The notes: generated by a model not told the origin, from the letters alone. A DNA stretch of 64,000 bases from Alphaproteobacteria bacterium (GCA_030424845.1 JAUHWC010000002.1:248001-312000); one strand, 5' to 3'. Shown: positions 53,629 to 62,695, counted from the stretch's first letter. Numbers and translations: made by a program.

Positions 53629-54228
53629 ATGCAGGCAAGACATTCAAGGCCGTTGCTTGCGGCAGCCTGGCTTGCGGCGATCCCCTGCCTTGCGCTGGCC
53701 CAGGAAGGGGCTGGCGAGACGGCTGCCGAACGCCCCATCACCGCCGAAGAAGCGCTCTACAACGCTGACGAGATGTGGAAGCTGGAGCCAGCGGCGCAGG
53801 AAGAGGTGGACCCCTGCGACCAGCCCGAAGACCCGGACATTATCCTGGTGTGCCGAGAATCCGTCGATCCGGCGCAATACATGTTCGAGCGCTCGCCCGA
53901 TCGCAGGCCCGGCGGGGAACACCGCACCACCGGAAGCGGGCTGCCGCGGGTCGATCTCAATGACAGCTGCCTCAACACGCGCGGCCGCGAAAATTGCAAC
54001 ATGGGAGGCTGGGCTCCCCCGCCTGCCATAATGGTCGATTTCGAGGAACTGCCGGAAACGCCCGAGGGGTCGGATGCGGCGCGCTGGGGCGGGCCGACCG
54101 ATGCCGATGCGGTGGCAGCGCGAGAGAACCGCGTGGGCGCCGATGCCGCACCCGTGGAACCACAGGCAAGACCCGACATCGGCCTCGAAACCCAGATGGG
54201 GATCGAGGACGAGATCTACGGGCCCTAG
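53629..54228 (+). CDS. Exported protein of unknown function
   Basis: 199-aa protein with a signal peptide (residues 1-24, ending LALAQ). The mature part is acidic and proline-rich and has cysteines in VDPCDQPEDPDIILVCRE and NDSCLNTRGRENCNM that could form two disulfides. I do not recognise a domain; DPDIIVCGR-type repeats of similar proteins in sphingomonads are vaguely similar. The start ATG at 53629 gives the signal peptide. The open frame before it is antisense to prs. Converges on hom. Confidence 0.62.
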   Translation: MQARHSRPLLAAAWLAAIPCLALAQEGAGETAAERPITAEEALYNADEMWKLEPAAQEEVDPCDQPEDPDIILVCRESVDPAQYMFERSPDRRPGGEHRTTGSGLPRVDLNDSCLNTRGRENCNMGGWAPPPAIMVDFEELPETPEGSDAARWGGPTDADAVAARENRVGADAAPVEPQARPDIGLETQMGIEDEIYGP

Positions 54229-54281
54229 CTTCTGCTTCAACTCACGCCGAGGCGGTCGGCGGCGCCTTCCACGCCAGTGGA

Positions 54282-55592
54282 TCAGCCGATCAGGCGCATC
54301 ACCAGGGGCGCTTCGGTCAGCGCGGGGGAGCCTTCCAGCATGGCCAGTGCCGACGCAATCGCGCTTTCCGGTCCGTCATGCGTCACCATCACCACCAGCA
54401 CCGGCTCGTCACCATTGTCAGCCGGGTGGCCGTGCTGGATGATGCTTTCGATGGAAACGCCGGCATCGCGCATGGCCGCCGTGATTTCTGCCAGCACGCC
54501 GGGGCGGTCTGCCACAGAGAAGCGGATGTAGGCGCGGTTGACACGCTGGCCCGGATCAGCCGGGGCGGTTGCCGCAAGGGCGGAGACCGGCAGCGAGAAC
54601 GGCGGCGTGACATTGCCGCGCGCGATATCGACAAGGTCTGCCACCACGGCACTCGCCGTGGGGCCATCGCCCGCGCCGGCACCTTCGAACAGCAGGCGGC
54701 CGACGAAGTTGCCTTCCGCCACCACGGCATTGGTGGGGCCATCCACGGCAGCAAGCGGATGCTCCTTGTCCACCAGCACCGGCTGCACGCGCTGGAACAG
54801 GCGGGGCTCGCCGCCTTCTTCCTGCACGTCGGCAATGCCGACCAGGCGGATGACATGGCCCAGCGCATCGGCCTGGGCGATATCGGCGGCGCTGATACGG
54901 GTGATGCCCGAGGTGTCCACGCCGGCAAAATCCACCGCCGTGCCAAAGGCGATCGCGGACAGGATGGCCAGCTTGTGCGCGGCATCCACCCCTTCGATAT
55001 CGAATGTGGGATCCGCCTCGGCATAGCCCAGTTCCTGCGCGTCCTTCAGCACGTCGCCAAAGTCGGCACCGGTCGATTCCATCTGGCTGAGGATGTAATT
55101 GCAGGTGCCGTTGAGGATGCCGTACACACGCTCGATGCGGTTGGCGGCGGCGCCTTCGGCCAGCCCCTTGATCACCGGGATCCCGCCGGCAACGGCTGCT
55201 TCGTATTTCAAGGCCACGCCCTTTTCCTCGGCGAGCGTCGCCAGTTCCATGCCGTGATGGGCGATCATCGCCTTGTTGGCTGTGACGAACTGCTTGCCCC
55301 CCGCAAGGGCGTTGCGGGCCAGCGCCAGCGCGGGGCCATCCGAACCGCCGACCAGTTCCACGACCGCATCGACATCCCCGCGCGCGGCCAGCGCGGTCAT
55401 GTCGTCTTCCCAGGCATAGGGCGCGAGGTCGATACCGCGATCCTTGCCGCGGTCGCGGGCGCAGACGGCCACCACCTGGATCGGGCGACCGGCGCGGGCT
55501 GCGATCAAATCGCCGTTGGCCTCCAGCAGGCGGATCACGCCTGCGCCAACGGTGCCGAGCCCAGCCAGAGCGATACGAAGCGGTGCGGTCAT
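54282..55592 (-). CDS. hom: Homoserine dehydrogenase
   Basis: 436-aa enzyme reducing aspartate semialdehyde to homoserine on the threonine/methionine pathway. The NAD-binding motif is ALAGLGTVGAGVIRLL (residues 7-22), followed by FVTANKAMIAHHG and AGGIPVIKGLAEG. The catalytic segment NGTCNYILSQMES is intact. The C-terminal ACT domain (RFSVADRPGVLAEI) suggests threonine feedback control. ATG at 55592 with GGGGGA upstream; the in-frame TTG just before is rejected. I saw no SAM-riboswitch-like fold in the leader. Confidence 0.95.
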   Translation of the reverse strand: MTAPLRIALAGLGTVGAGVIRLLEANGDLIAARAGRPIQVVAVCARDRGKDRGIDLAPYAWEDDMTALAARGDVDAVVELVGGSDGPALALARNALAGGKQFVTANKAMIAHHGMELATLAEEKGVALKYEAAVAGGIPVIKGLAEGAAANRIERVYGILNGTCNYILSQMESTGADFGDVLKDAQELGYAEADPTFDIEGVDAAHKLAILSAIAFGTAVDFAGVDTSGITRISAADIAQADALGHVIRLVGIADVQEEGGEPRLFQRVQPVLVDKEHPLAAVDGPTNAVVAEGNFVGRLLFEGAGAGDGPTASAVVADLVDIARGNVTPPFSLPVSALAATAPADPGQRVNRAYIRFSVADRPGVLAEITAAMRDAGVSIESIIQHGHPADNGDEPVLVVMVTHDGPESAIASALAMLEGSPALTEAPLVMRLIG

Positions 55593-55713
55593 CAATTCCC
55601 CCGGGAAAAAGTCATAAGGTGATTGGGTTTCGCGCGGGGCGTTAATGCGGCTTGGCGCGCTTGGCTAGGGGCAGCTTGCGCCGCCCCTTCACGCCGAAGC
55701 TGCGGCGGGGCCG

Positions 55714-56568
55714 TCAGATGCTGCGGTTGCAGGGCCCCAGTTCGCGAAGGACGATGGCATAGTCTTCGCGGGCGCGGGCGCGCGAGTCGCGATCGCGCTG
55801 GATGAAGGCTTGCTCCGGCAGCTCCTGCGGCAAGAAGCAGGCGAGTGCGTACCATTGCAGTGTTTCGGGTTCGGGCTGGCGCGCGGACTGGTCGACGATA
55901 TCCGTCCAGGAGACGCCCCAGCGCGGGGCCATGCCCGGCCGGCGAAGGACAGACAGCGACACCGGCGCCCCGTCGCGGGTTTCAAGGAAGATCTGCGTTT
56001 CCGATTCACCTGCCAGGTTGCCGGCAACCGACATCACCTCGCGCACACCGGTTACCAGCGGCGGACGCTCGTCCTGCACCAGCTGGGTGAGCACATACCG
56101 CACCCGCTCCTCGAGCACGGGGTCGGCCGGCTGCATGGCATTCGGGGCGATCAGCTGGATCATGCCCGGGCGCCCTTCCACGCGGCGCGCGAAAAGAAGG
56201 TAGACCTGTTCCTCAAGGTCAGGCGGGTCACCGTCGGCATCGCGATCATGGTCGGCCAGGAAAGCGAGCGATTCGCCGATCGGGCCGGCTCCGGACAGCA
56301 GCGACTGCGTCACCGCCTCGAGGTAGAGCCGCACCCTGGCCGGCGGCACATCGGGTGCCCGCTCTGCCGGCACGGTGATCTGTTCATCGATCTCGGCTTT
56401 CAGCACGACATCGGAAGCCATGCCCAACTCGACCAGGTCGACATAGGTCGGATTGGCCGGAAAAGGCGCTTGCTGGGCCGCTGCGGGAACGGTCAGAATC
56501 AATCCGGCGGCCGCCAGACCGGGACAAAAGAGATTCGCGAAAGAAAGGATTCGCACGAAATTTTTCAT
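55714..56568 (-). CDS. Exported protein of unknown function
   Basis: 284-aa protein with a signal peptide (about residues 1-32, ending PAAAQQ). The mature part has FPANPTYVDLVELGMASDVVLKAEI (cited by ends), then VYLLFARRVEGRPGMIQLIAPNAMQP and a central GRRPG-type linker. Two cysteines near the C-terminus, FLPQ-adjacent ACF and GPCNRSI, may pair. No domain is recognised. ATG at 56568 has GGAG 7 bases upstream. A perfect CtrA box lies 58-72 bases upstream, so it may belong to the cell-cycle regulon. Confidence 0.65.
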   Translation of the reverse strand: MKNFVRILSFANLFCPGLAAAGLILTVPAAAQQAPFPANPTYVDLVELGMASDVVLKAEIDEQITVPAERAPDVPPARVRLYLEAVTQSLLSGAGPIGESLAFLADHDRDADGDPPDLEEQVYLLFARRVEGRPGMIQLIAPNAMQPADPVLEERVRYVLTQLVQDERPPLVTGVREVMSVAGNLAGESETQIFLETRDGAPVSLSVLRRPGMAPRWGVSWTDIVDQSARQPEPETLQWYALACFLPQELPEQAFIQRDRDSRARAREDYAIVLRELGPCNRSI

Positions 56569-56901
56569 CACGAGCTCCACTGAGTCGGGCGTAAAACTGT
56601 CATATTCCGACCTTCTATAGACAGTTTAACCTCCGTTTAACGGGTGAATCGCGGCTGAACCGATAAAGCGCATTGCCCATGCCGATGTGTGCCGTTAAGA
56701 CCGCCCCTCGAACGGACGTGCCAAAACCAAACAACACGCACTGTCTGGGAAGAGGGGTGGCGGTTTCTGGCGCACCTCTCACTCCGCTCTTGCAATTTCA
56801 GGGTGGACAAAACTTCGCTGTGGCAGGCAGACTTCCCAGTCTGCATAATGCTGCGATGGCCGGACCTGTTCCGGTGAATGGAAATGGAGTGATGGGACTG
56901 G
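56569..56901. promoter_or_regulatory. Divergent control region with a consensus CtrA box
   Basis: 333 bases between the exported unknown gene and tonB. TTAA-N7-TTAA lies at 56626-56640 and contains TTTAACC, an exact match to the CtrA consensus. It is 58-72 bases from the unknown gene start and about 260 from tonB. TATAGA and GAATAT on the minus strand are possible -10 elements for the former. Nothing else is recognised here; the tonB side has GGAG at 56886 and no clear promoter. Confidence 0.6.
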
Positions 56902-57567
56902 ATGGCTTACGCTGACCAACAAATGAACGGCAGTCGAGTAATATCGCTTGTCATCGTTGCCCTCATCCACGTTGCGGTCGGTTATGCGCTGATCAGCGGC
57001 CTCGCCATCTCGGCGGTTAAAGAGGTCGTCCAACGCGTTACCACGGTGGATATCGAGGAGCCTGAACCCGAACCTACGGAGGAGCCGCCGCCCCCGCCCG
57101 AGCAGGAAGTGGCCCCGCCGCCTCCGGTGGCACCGCCTCCCCCGATCAGCATCGCGCCGGCACCGCCGCCGATCCGCGTGCAGCCGAACATTCCGCCGCC
57201 GGCACCGCCTGCGCTGGTCGTTCCGCCGCCCGCACCGCCGGCACCGCCTGCTCCGCCGCCGCCCTCGCTGGCGCGTCCGGCCGAGCGCGACAACTTCCGC
57301 CGCTGGCAGAGCCGTATCGTCAACGAAGGCTATCCGCAGCGCGCCATCCGTCGTGAAATCCAGGGATCGGTCGGTGTGAGCGTTGTGGTCGACACCAACG
57401 GTCGTGTTTCGTCCTGCACGGTGACCGCATCGAGCGGTGAATCGGTACTGGACGAGGGTGCTTGCGACGCCATGGAACGCTATGCGCGTTACAACCCGGC
57501 GCTTGATAACGCAGGCAACCCGACGACCGGTCGCGACTCGCTCACGATCGTGTACCGCCTGAACTAA
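56902..57567 (+). CDS. tonB: Energy transducer TonB
   Basis: 221-aa TonB protein. One N-terminal membrane helix (about residues 13-36) is followed by a proline-rich periplasmic spacer of about 80 residues with EPEPEP and PPPP units, and a C-terminal TonB domain (about 125-221: NFRRWQSRIVNEGYPQRAIRR by ends, then VGVSVVVDTNGRVSSCTV). It transmits proton-motive energy to outer-membrane receptors. ATG at 56902; a second ATG at 56923 would still keep the helix. It is followed by exbB and two exbD genes. Confidence 0.93.
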   Translation: MAYADQQMNGSRVISLVIVALIHVAVGYALISGLAISAVKEVVQRVTTVDIEEPEPEPTEEPPPPPEQEVAPPPPVAPPPPISIAPAPPPIRVQPNIPPPAPPALVVPPPAPPAPPAPPPPSLARPAERDNFRRWQSRIVNEGYPQRAIRREIQGSVGVSVVVDTNGRVSSCTVTASSGESVLDEGACDAMERYARYNPALDNAGNPTTGRDSLTIVYRLN

Positions 57568-57606
57568 TTCCAAGACTTACCAGATCTCTAAGAGAGGACT
57601 TTCCGC

Positions 57607-58365
57607 ATGCTTATCGACATTCTTGCCGCAGCAGGGACCGAAGCTCCCCAGAACCAGTTTGGCTTCATGGAAGCCATGGAACAGGGCGGCCCCGTTGCCT
57701 GGACCATTCTTGCCGTGCTGGTCATCCAGTCGGCCGGTTCCTTCTACATCCTGATCACCAAGTGGATCGAACAGAACCGCGTGATCAAGCAGTTCGCCGC
57801 TGGCCGCGCACCCTTCTGGCGCGCCGCTTCGATCAGCGAAGGTGCCAGCAAGTTCGACAAGGACAGCGCATGGCGCCAGCTGGTTGACGATGCCCTGGCC
57901 GCCGATGCCGAGCACAAGAACATGGCTGACAGCCTTGAAGCCCATGACTGGCTGCACGGTTCGCTGGCCCGTTCGGAATCATCCATCAACGCCAAGCTGG
58001 CAAGCGGCCTGCCCTTCCTGGCAACCACCGGTGCAACCGCTCCGTTCGTCGGCCTGCTCGGCACCGTGATCGGCATCTACCGCGCACTGATCAACATCGG
58101 CATCGCCGGCTCGGCTTCGATCGACAAGGTCGCCGGCCCGGTGGGTGAAGCACTGATCATGACCGCCATCGGTCTGCTGGTCGCCGTGCCCGCCGTGTTC
58201 GCCTACAACTATCTGCAGAGCCGCAACAAGAAGATCGCCAGCATGCTGACGGGCTTCTCCACGGAACTGCTGGCCAACATCGCTTCCAACGGCACCGTGA
58301 AGCCGACCATCCAGGCTGCGAAGCCTGCTTCGGCCGCCGCCAAGCCGGCTCCGAAGAAGGCCTGA
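57607..58365 (+). CDS. exbB: MotA/TolQ/ExbB proton channel protein
   Basis: 252-aa ExbB-type stator protein. Three membrane helices are visible: AWTILAVLVIQSAGSFYILI near residues 37-57, FLATTGATAPFVGLLGTVIGIYRAL near 138-163 and GEALIMTAIGLLVAVPAVFAYNYL near 180-204 (all cited by ends). The conserved GLLGTVIGIYRA and TAIGLLVAVPAVFAYN motifs carry the proton-path residues. An AK-rich C-terminus ends KPAPKKA. AGAGAGGAC upstream gives a ribosome site. Works with TonB and ExbD. Confidence 0.95.
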   Translation: MLIDILAAAGTEAPQNQFGFMEAMEQGGPVAWTILAVLVIQSAGSFYILITKWIEQNRVIKQFAAGRAPFWRAASISEGASKFDKDSAWRQLVDDALAADAEHKNMADSLEAHDWLHGSLARSESSINAKLASGLPFLATTGATAPFVGLLGTVIGIYRALINIGIAGSASIDKVAGPVGEALIMTAIGLLVAVPAVFAYNYLQSRNKKIASMLTGFSTELLANIASNGTVKPTIQAAKPASAAAKPAPKKA

Positions 58366-58384
58366 GGCTGACTGCAATAATCAC

Positions 58385-58413
58385 GGGCGGGTTGCCCAAC
58401 CGGGTGCCCGCCC
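58385..58413 (+). other. Intercistronic hairpin between exbB and the first exbD
   Basis: GGGCGGG and CCCGCCC form a 7-bp GC stem around an inner GGTT/AACC hairpin; no T run follows. It could cap the exbB 3' end or attenuate transcription, fitting the excess of ExbB over ExbD in the complex. This is inference. Confidence 0.5.
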
Positions 58414-58445
58414 ATTGCAGCCACACTTGAGATAGGACGAGAAAA

Positions 58446-58985
58446 ATGGCCATAGCGACTGGTGGAGACGGCGGCGATACGCCGATGTCGGACATCAACA
58501 CCACACCGCTGGTGGACGTGATGCTGGTTCTGCTGATCATCTTCCTGATTGCCGTTCCGGTTGCGATCCAGACGGTTGAAGAGCTGGAAGTTCCGATCCT
58601 GGTTTCCCGTGAATCGGACGACAAGGTCGAAAACCTGCTGATCACGGTCACCACGACCGACGCGGCAGGCCGTACGCCCAGCACGATCAACACAGCATAT
58701 GACGGGGCAACCCGCAGCGGCGAATGCCGTGTGTTCATCAACAACACCACGCTGGTGGATTCCAGCGAGCTTTACGAACAGGCCTTCGAGCGTCTCGATG
58801 CCATCGTTCAGCGCGAAGGTGGTGTGGACATGATCATGCAGAACCCCGAGCTGATCCCGCAGGTTCACATTCGCGGCGACGTGGAAGCTCCGTGGCGCTG
58901 TGTTGCCGGTACGATCTTCAACGTACAGGCAGCCGGCTATCCCACCGTGGGCTTCATTTCCAACCCGGTCGACCCGAACGGCTGA
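58446..58985 (+). CDS. exbD: ExbD/TolR-family biopolymer transporter, first copy
   Basis: 179-aa protein. One membrane helix holds [26 protein letters not shown], cited by ends, with the essential Asp of the [10 protein letters not shown] motif near residue 22. The periplasmic part is longer than in the other copies and contains a cysteine-bearing loop (SGECRVFI) and a second (EAPWRCVAG). It probably forms the ExbB-ExbD stator with the upstream ExbB. Located 80 bases after exbB. Confidence 0.92.
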   Translation: MAIATGGDGGDTPMSDINTTPLVDVMLVLLIIFLIAVPVAIQTVEELEVPILVSRESDDKVENLLITVTTTDAAGRTPSTINTAYDGATRSGECRVFINNTTLVDSSELYEQAFERLDAIVQREGGVDMIMQNPELIPQVHIRGDVEAPWRCVAGTIFNVQAAGYPTVGFISNPVDPNG

Positions 58986-59029
58986 CGCTGTTCAGCGGCC
59001 CGGTTAGAGAAAACGAGGAGTAACAACTC

Positions 59030-59473
59030 ATGGCAATGTCAGGCGGTTCAGATGATGGCGAGCCGATGATGGAAATGAACACGACGCCGTTGATCGACGT
59101 CATGCTCGTTCTCCTCATCATGTTCATCATCACCATCCCCGTTGCGACGCACGCGATCAACATCGACCTTCCGGCACCGAGCGACCAACCGCCGCCGCCG
59201 GACCAGGTTGACCCGATCGTGAACAAGATCGTGCTCACGCCCAATGGAGAGATCCTCTGGAACGCGCAGCCGATCAATTCCAACGAGCTGGTTCGCAACC
59301 TGCAGGAAACGCTCACCTTCGAAGTCGAGCCCGAACTGCAGTTCGAACCGGACGCCAACGCCAGCTATGATCTTTCGGCCCGCGTGCTGAACATCATCAA
59401 GGCGTCCGGCGTCACCAAGTTCGGCTTCGTCGGCAACGAAAAGTATCGCGCATTCGGCAAGGGCGATTCCTGA
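59030..59473 (+). CDS. exbD: ExbD/TolR-family biopolymer transporter, second copy
   Basis: 147-aa protein with the [19 protein letters not shown] motif (Asp near residue 23) in its single helix, followed by PVATHAINIDLPAP. The periplasmic domain ends SGVTKFGFVGNEKYRAFG, nearly the same as the ending of the third copy. AACGAGGAG precedes the ATG. Paired ExbD proteins in one operon are common in sphingomonads with many TonB receptors. It ends 31 bases before a terminator. Confidence 0.92.
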   Translation: MAMSGGSDDGEPMMEMNTTPLIDVMLVLLIMFIITIPVATHAINIDLPAPSDQPPPPDQVDPIVNKIVLTPNGEILWNAQPINSNELVRNLQETLTFEVEPELQFEPDANASYDLSARVLNIIKASGVTKFGFVGNEKYRAFGKGDS

Positions 59474-59503
59474 GGAACCCCGGCCAAAGCGGTAAAACAG
59501 ATC

Positions 59504-59529
59504 AAGGGGTGGGCTTTCCCGCCCCTTTT
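59504..59529 (+). terminator. Rho-independent terminator after the second exbD
   Basis: AAGGGGTGGG pairs with CCCGCCCCTT (one G-T wobble) across a short loop, followed by TTT. It ends the tonB-exbB-exbD-exbD unit and separates the third exbD. Confidence 0.85.
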
Positions 59530-59588
59530 TCTTTGCCCGAACCGCAGCGCAAAGCCCCGGTCCCAACCCGATATCCAACACGCTCCAT

Positions 59589-59617
59589 TTGACGACTCGC
59601 CTCAAATGTGATGTTAT
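59589..59617 (+). promoter_or_regulatory. Candidate promoter for the third exbD
   Basis: TTGACG, a 17-base spacer and TGTTAT (5 of 6 and 4 of 6 matches) lie 53-81 bases before the third exbD start, just beyond the terminator. Spacing is ideal. Confidence 0.6.
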
Positions 59618-59669
59618 TCTGTTACCTCTTGCGACAATTCGCCGTGAGAGGATGTGAGAGGAGGATGCC

Positions 59670-60137
59670 ATGGTTGCCGCTTTCCGCCGTCCCTACCCCG
59701 CCTATCGGGTCAACGCCTACCAGGCTGCGGCCGCCAATCCGATGAGCGAGATGAACACCACCCCGCTGATCGACGTGCTGCTGGTCCTGCTGATCATGAT
59801 CATCATGTCCGTGCCGCTAGCCCAGCACCAGCTGGACGTGGACCTGCCCCAGCCGACACCAACAGACACGGTCATCCCGCCTGCCCCGCAGATTTCGGTC
59901 GTGATCCAGCCGCAAGGCACCGTGCTGTGGGACGGTGAAGCAGTCACCCGCAGCGAATTGCAATCCCGCCTCGCCTCCGCTGCCGCGATGAACCCGGAAC
60001 CGGTGATCCGCTTCCGCCCCGATCCGCAGGCAAGCTATGACGATGCCGTGCAGGTGATCGCCCTCATCGGCGATGCCGGTCTCGACAAGTTCGCCTTTGA
60101 CGGGAACGAGCAGTTCCGCACCTTCGGCAAGGACTGA
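59670..60137 (+). CDS. exbD: ExbD/TolR-family biopolymer transporter, third copy
   Basis: 155-aa protein. Its opening is unlike the other two, MVAAFRRPYPAYRVNAYQAAA, then NTTPLIDVLLVLLIMIIMS with the essential Asp near residue 30. The periplasmic part contains PTDTVIPPAPQISVVIQPQG and ends GDAGLDKFAFDGNEQFRTFG, similar to copy two. It has its own promoter-like sequence and follows a terminator, so it may be controlled separately from the tonB operon. Confidence 0.9.
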   Translation: MVAAFRRPYPAYRVNAYQAAAANPMSEMNTTPLIDVLLVLLIMIIMSVPLAQHQLDVDLPQPTPTDTVIPPAPQISVVIQPQGTVLWDGEAVTRSELQSRLASAAAMNPEPVIRFRPDPQASYDDAVQVIALIGDAGLDKFAFDGNEQFRTFGKD

Positions 60138-60259
60138 ACGCTGCCAAGCCGGCCGGGGGCGCGCCCTTCTTGCCCCGGCCGGAAGCGACCCCGCGCCAGG
60201 AGATACGGGGGAATCCAGATGATGTGGCCAGCAAGCCGAACATCATGACTGGTTCGGTT

Positions 60260-62695
60260 CTATAGCGGCTCCACCGCCATCGCCGCCCCGGCAAGGCTTT
60301 CCGCCTCCAGCAGCAGTTCCTCGTCCGCCGCGCCTTGCGGCACGGCCTCGCGGCCGATCATCACCATCACCGGCACCGCCAGCGGGCTGACTTTCTCCAG
60401 CTCGACATGCACCACGCGCTGCGCGGCGGTTTCCAGCACCTCTGCCAGCCGCGCGATATCGGTGAGCTTGGTGCGCGCATCAGCCCATGCAGCCTGCATC
60501 AGCACATGATCCGGCTCGTATCTCTTGAGCACGTCGTAGATCAGGTCCGTGGAGAAGGTGACCTGCCTCCCGGTCTTGCGCTTTCCGGGATGCTGGCGCT
60601 CCACCAGCCCGCCGATCACCGCCACTTCGCGGAATGCGCGGCGCAGCAGGTAGCTGCTCTGCACCCAGTCCACGAATTCGTCTGCAAGGATATCGGGCGA
60701 TAGCAGCGGCAACGGATCGCGCACCGGCTTCAGCCCCCAGACGGCAAGCGAATAATCATTCGCCACGAAGCCGCCGGGCATAAGCCCAAAGTCCTCCATC
60801 CGCTTGGTGATCAGCATGCCAAGCGACTGGTTCGCGTTCCATCCGGCGAAGGTATAGTAGACTGTGTATTCCCGCCCACCATGCGGGAAACTCTCGACCA
60901 GCAGGTTGTCCGGCCCCGGCAACCGGCTGCGCCAGTCCTGCACCTCCAGCCATTCTCGCACGTCGTCAGGGAATCGTCCCCAGCCTGCGCGGTCCACCAA
61001 CAGGGCGCGCACCCGGTCTGCCAGATGCGTGGTAAGCGGCAGTCGCAGCCCGCCGTAGGAAGGGATCATCGCCGCCTTGGTGCTCGCCCGCACGACAAGG
61101 TCCATGTCCTTCAGCTGCTCCACCTCCAGCGTCATGCCGGAAAACTGGAACGTGTCCCCCGGCGCCAGCGAGGCTGCGAACCGCTCCTCCACCTTGCCCA
61201 GAGAACGCCCGTTGCGGAACCGCACGTTGAGCATCTCGCTATCGACGATGATCCCTGCATTCATCCGGTGCTTGTGCGCCTGGTCCGGATGGGTCAGCCG
61301 CCAGGTGCCAGCGGCATCGCGGGTGATCCGGCGGAACTTGTCATAGGCCTTGAGGGCATATCCGCCCGTGGCCACGAAATTGAGCACGCGGCTCCACAGC
61401 TCCTCGTCCACCCAACTATAGGCGAGGCTTGAGCGCACTTCGGCCAGCAGCTCCTTCTCTCCAAAGGGTGCAGCGCAGGCACAAGCCATCACATGCTGGG
61501 CGAGCACGTCGAGCGTGCCGGGGCGGAATTCCTCGCCATCGCGCCTGCCTTCGTCGACCGCCTCCTTCGCCGCCATGGCTTCGAGGAACTCGAAGCGGTT
61601 ACCCGGCACCAGCAGCGCGCGGCTGGGCGTATCGAGCCGGTGGCCGGCGCGCCCGATCCTTTGCAACAGGCGCGAGGAGCCCTTGGGCGCGCCCATCTGC
61701 ACGACCAGATCGATATCCCCCCAGTCCACCCCGAGGTCGAGGCTGGCGGTACACACCAGTGCGCGCAGATCCCCCCGGGCCATCGCCGCTTCCACCTTGC
61801 GGCGCGATTCCTTCGACAGCGAGCCGTGATGGATGCCGATGGGCAGGTTCTCCTCATTGGCGTTCCACAGTTGCTGGAAGATGTATTCGGCAAGGAAGCG
61901 CGTGTTGGTGAAGATGAGCGTGGTGCGGTTCCTGCGCACTTCCTCGTAAAGCTGGGGGATTGCCCAGGTCGCGGCATGGCCACCCCAGGGCACATACTCG
62001 TCTTGCGGGAGCAGGATCTCGACTTCGGGCTCCGCCCCCTTCTCGCCCTCGACCAGCGCAACAGAATCGACATCACCCCAAGGGGCGAGCCATTCGCGAA
62101 AAGCTTCAGGCGAGGCGACCGTGGCGGACAGGCCGACCCGCTGCATGTCCGGCGCAATGGCCTGCAGCCGCGCCAGCGAGAGGGCGAGCAAATCCCCGCG
62201 CTTCTGCGTGGCAAAGGCGTGGATCTCGTCCACCACCACGCGCTTCAATCCCTTGAACAGTTCGAAACTGTCGGGGAAGCTCAGCAGCAGCGAAAGGCTT
62301 TCGGGCGTGGTCAGCAGCACATGCGGCGGGCGGGTGCGCTGGCGCTTCTTGCGGTCCGACGGGGTGTCCCCGCTGCGCGTCTCGATGCGGATGGGCAGGC
62401 CCATCTCCTCTACCGGGGTTAGCAGGTTGCGCTGCACGTCATGCGCCAAGGCCTTCAACGGCGAGACATAGAGCGTGTGCAGGCCCTCGGGCGGATCAGC
62501 GCCGTCGAGCACGGAGGGACAGAAGGCTGCCAGCGTGGGCAGGAAACCCGCCAGCGTCTTGCCCGCGCCCGTATCGGCCACCAGCATGCCGTGCTGCCCC
62601 GCGCGAGAGGCTTCGAGCATTGCCAGCTGGTGCTGCCTTGCACGCCAACCGCGCGCCGCGAACCAGTCAGCAATTTCGGGCGGGAGAGTGGCCAT
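60260..62695 (-). CDS. Lhr-type (ligase-associated) DEXH-box helicase
   Basis: 811-aa superfamily-2 helicase. The Walker A motif is LVADTGAGKTLAGFLP (residues 38-53), the DEXH box is VVVDEIHAFATQKRGD, motif III GLSATVASP, and the second RecA domain has LIFTNTRFLAEYIF and GRAGHRLDTPSRALLVPG. A long C-terminal Lhr core follows. It fits the family usually encoded with a DNA ligase, an exonuclease and a phosphoesterase in an alkylation-repair operon. None of those is downstream here. Monocistronic. Confidence 0.9.
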   Translation of the reverse strand: MATLPPEIADWFAARGWRARQHQLAMLEASRAGQHGMLVADTGAGKTLAGFLPTLAAFCPSVLDGADPPEGLHTLYVSPLKALAHDVQRNLLTPVEEMGLPIRIETRSGDTPSDRKKRQRTRPPHVLLTTPESLSLLLSFPDSFELFKGLKRVVVDEIHAFATQKRGDLLALSLARLQAIAPDMQRVGLSATVASPEAFREWLAPWGDVDSVALVEGEKGAEPEVEILLPQDEYVPWGGHAATWAIPQLYEEVRRNRTTLIFTNTRFLAEYIFQQLWNANEENLPIGIHHGSLSKESRRKVEAAMARGDLRALVCTASLDLGVDWGDIDLVVQMGAPKGSSRLLQRIGRAGHRLDTPSRALLVPGNRFEFLEAMAAKEAVDEGRRDGEEFRPGTLDVLAQHVMACACAAPFGEKELLAEVRSSLAYSWVDEELWSRVLNFVATGGYALKAYDKFRRITRDAAGTWRLTHPDQAHKHRMNAGIIVDSEMLNVRFRNGRSLGKVEERFAASLAPGDTFQFSGMTLEVEQLKDMDLVVRASTKAAMIPSYGGLRLPLTTHLADRVRALLVDRAGWGRFPDDVREWLEVQDWRSRLPGPDNLLVESFPHGGREYTVYYTFAGWNANQSLGMLITKRMEDFGLMPGGFVANDYSLAVWGLKPVRDPLPLLSPDILADEFVDWVQSSYLLRRAFREVAVIGGLVERQHPGKRKTGRQVTFSTDLIYDVLKRYEPDHVLMQAAWADARTKLTDIARLAEVLETAAQRVVHVELEKVSPLAVPVMVMIGREAVPQGAADEELLLEAESLAGAAMAVEPL

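Noticed and set aside
53994-55622. 542-codon plus-strand frame over hom
   Set aside because: Antisense to a clear homoserine dehydrogenase; no motifs.
55596-55713. hom leader checked for a SAM or threonine riboswitch
   Set aside because: No SAM-II-like pseudoknot elements or leader peptide with clustered Thr/Ile codons were seen.
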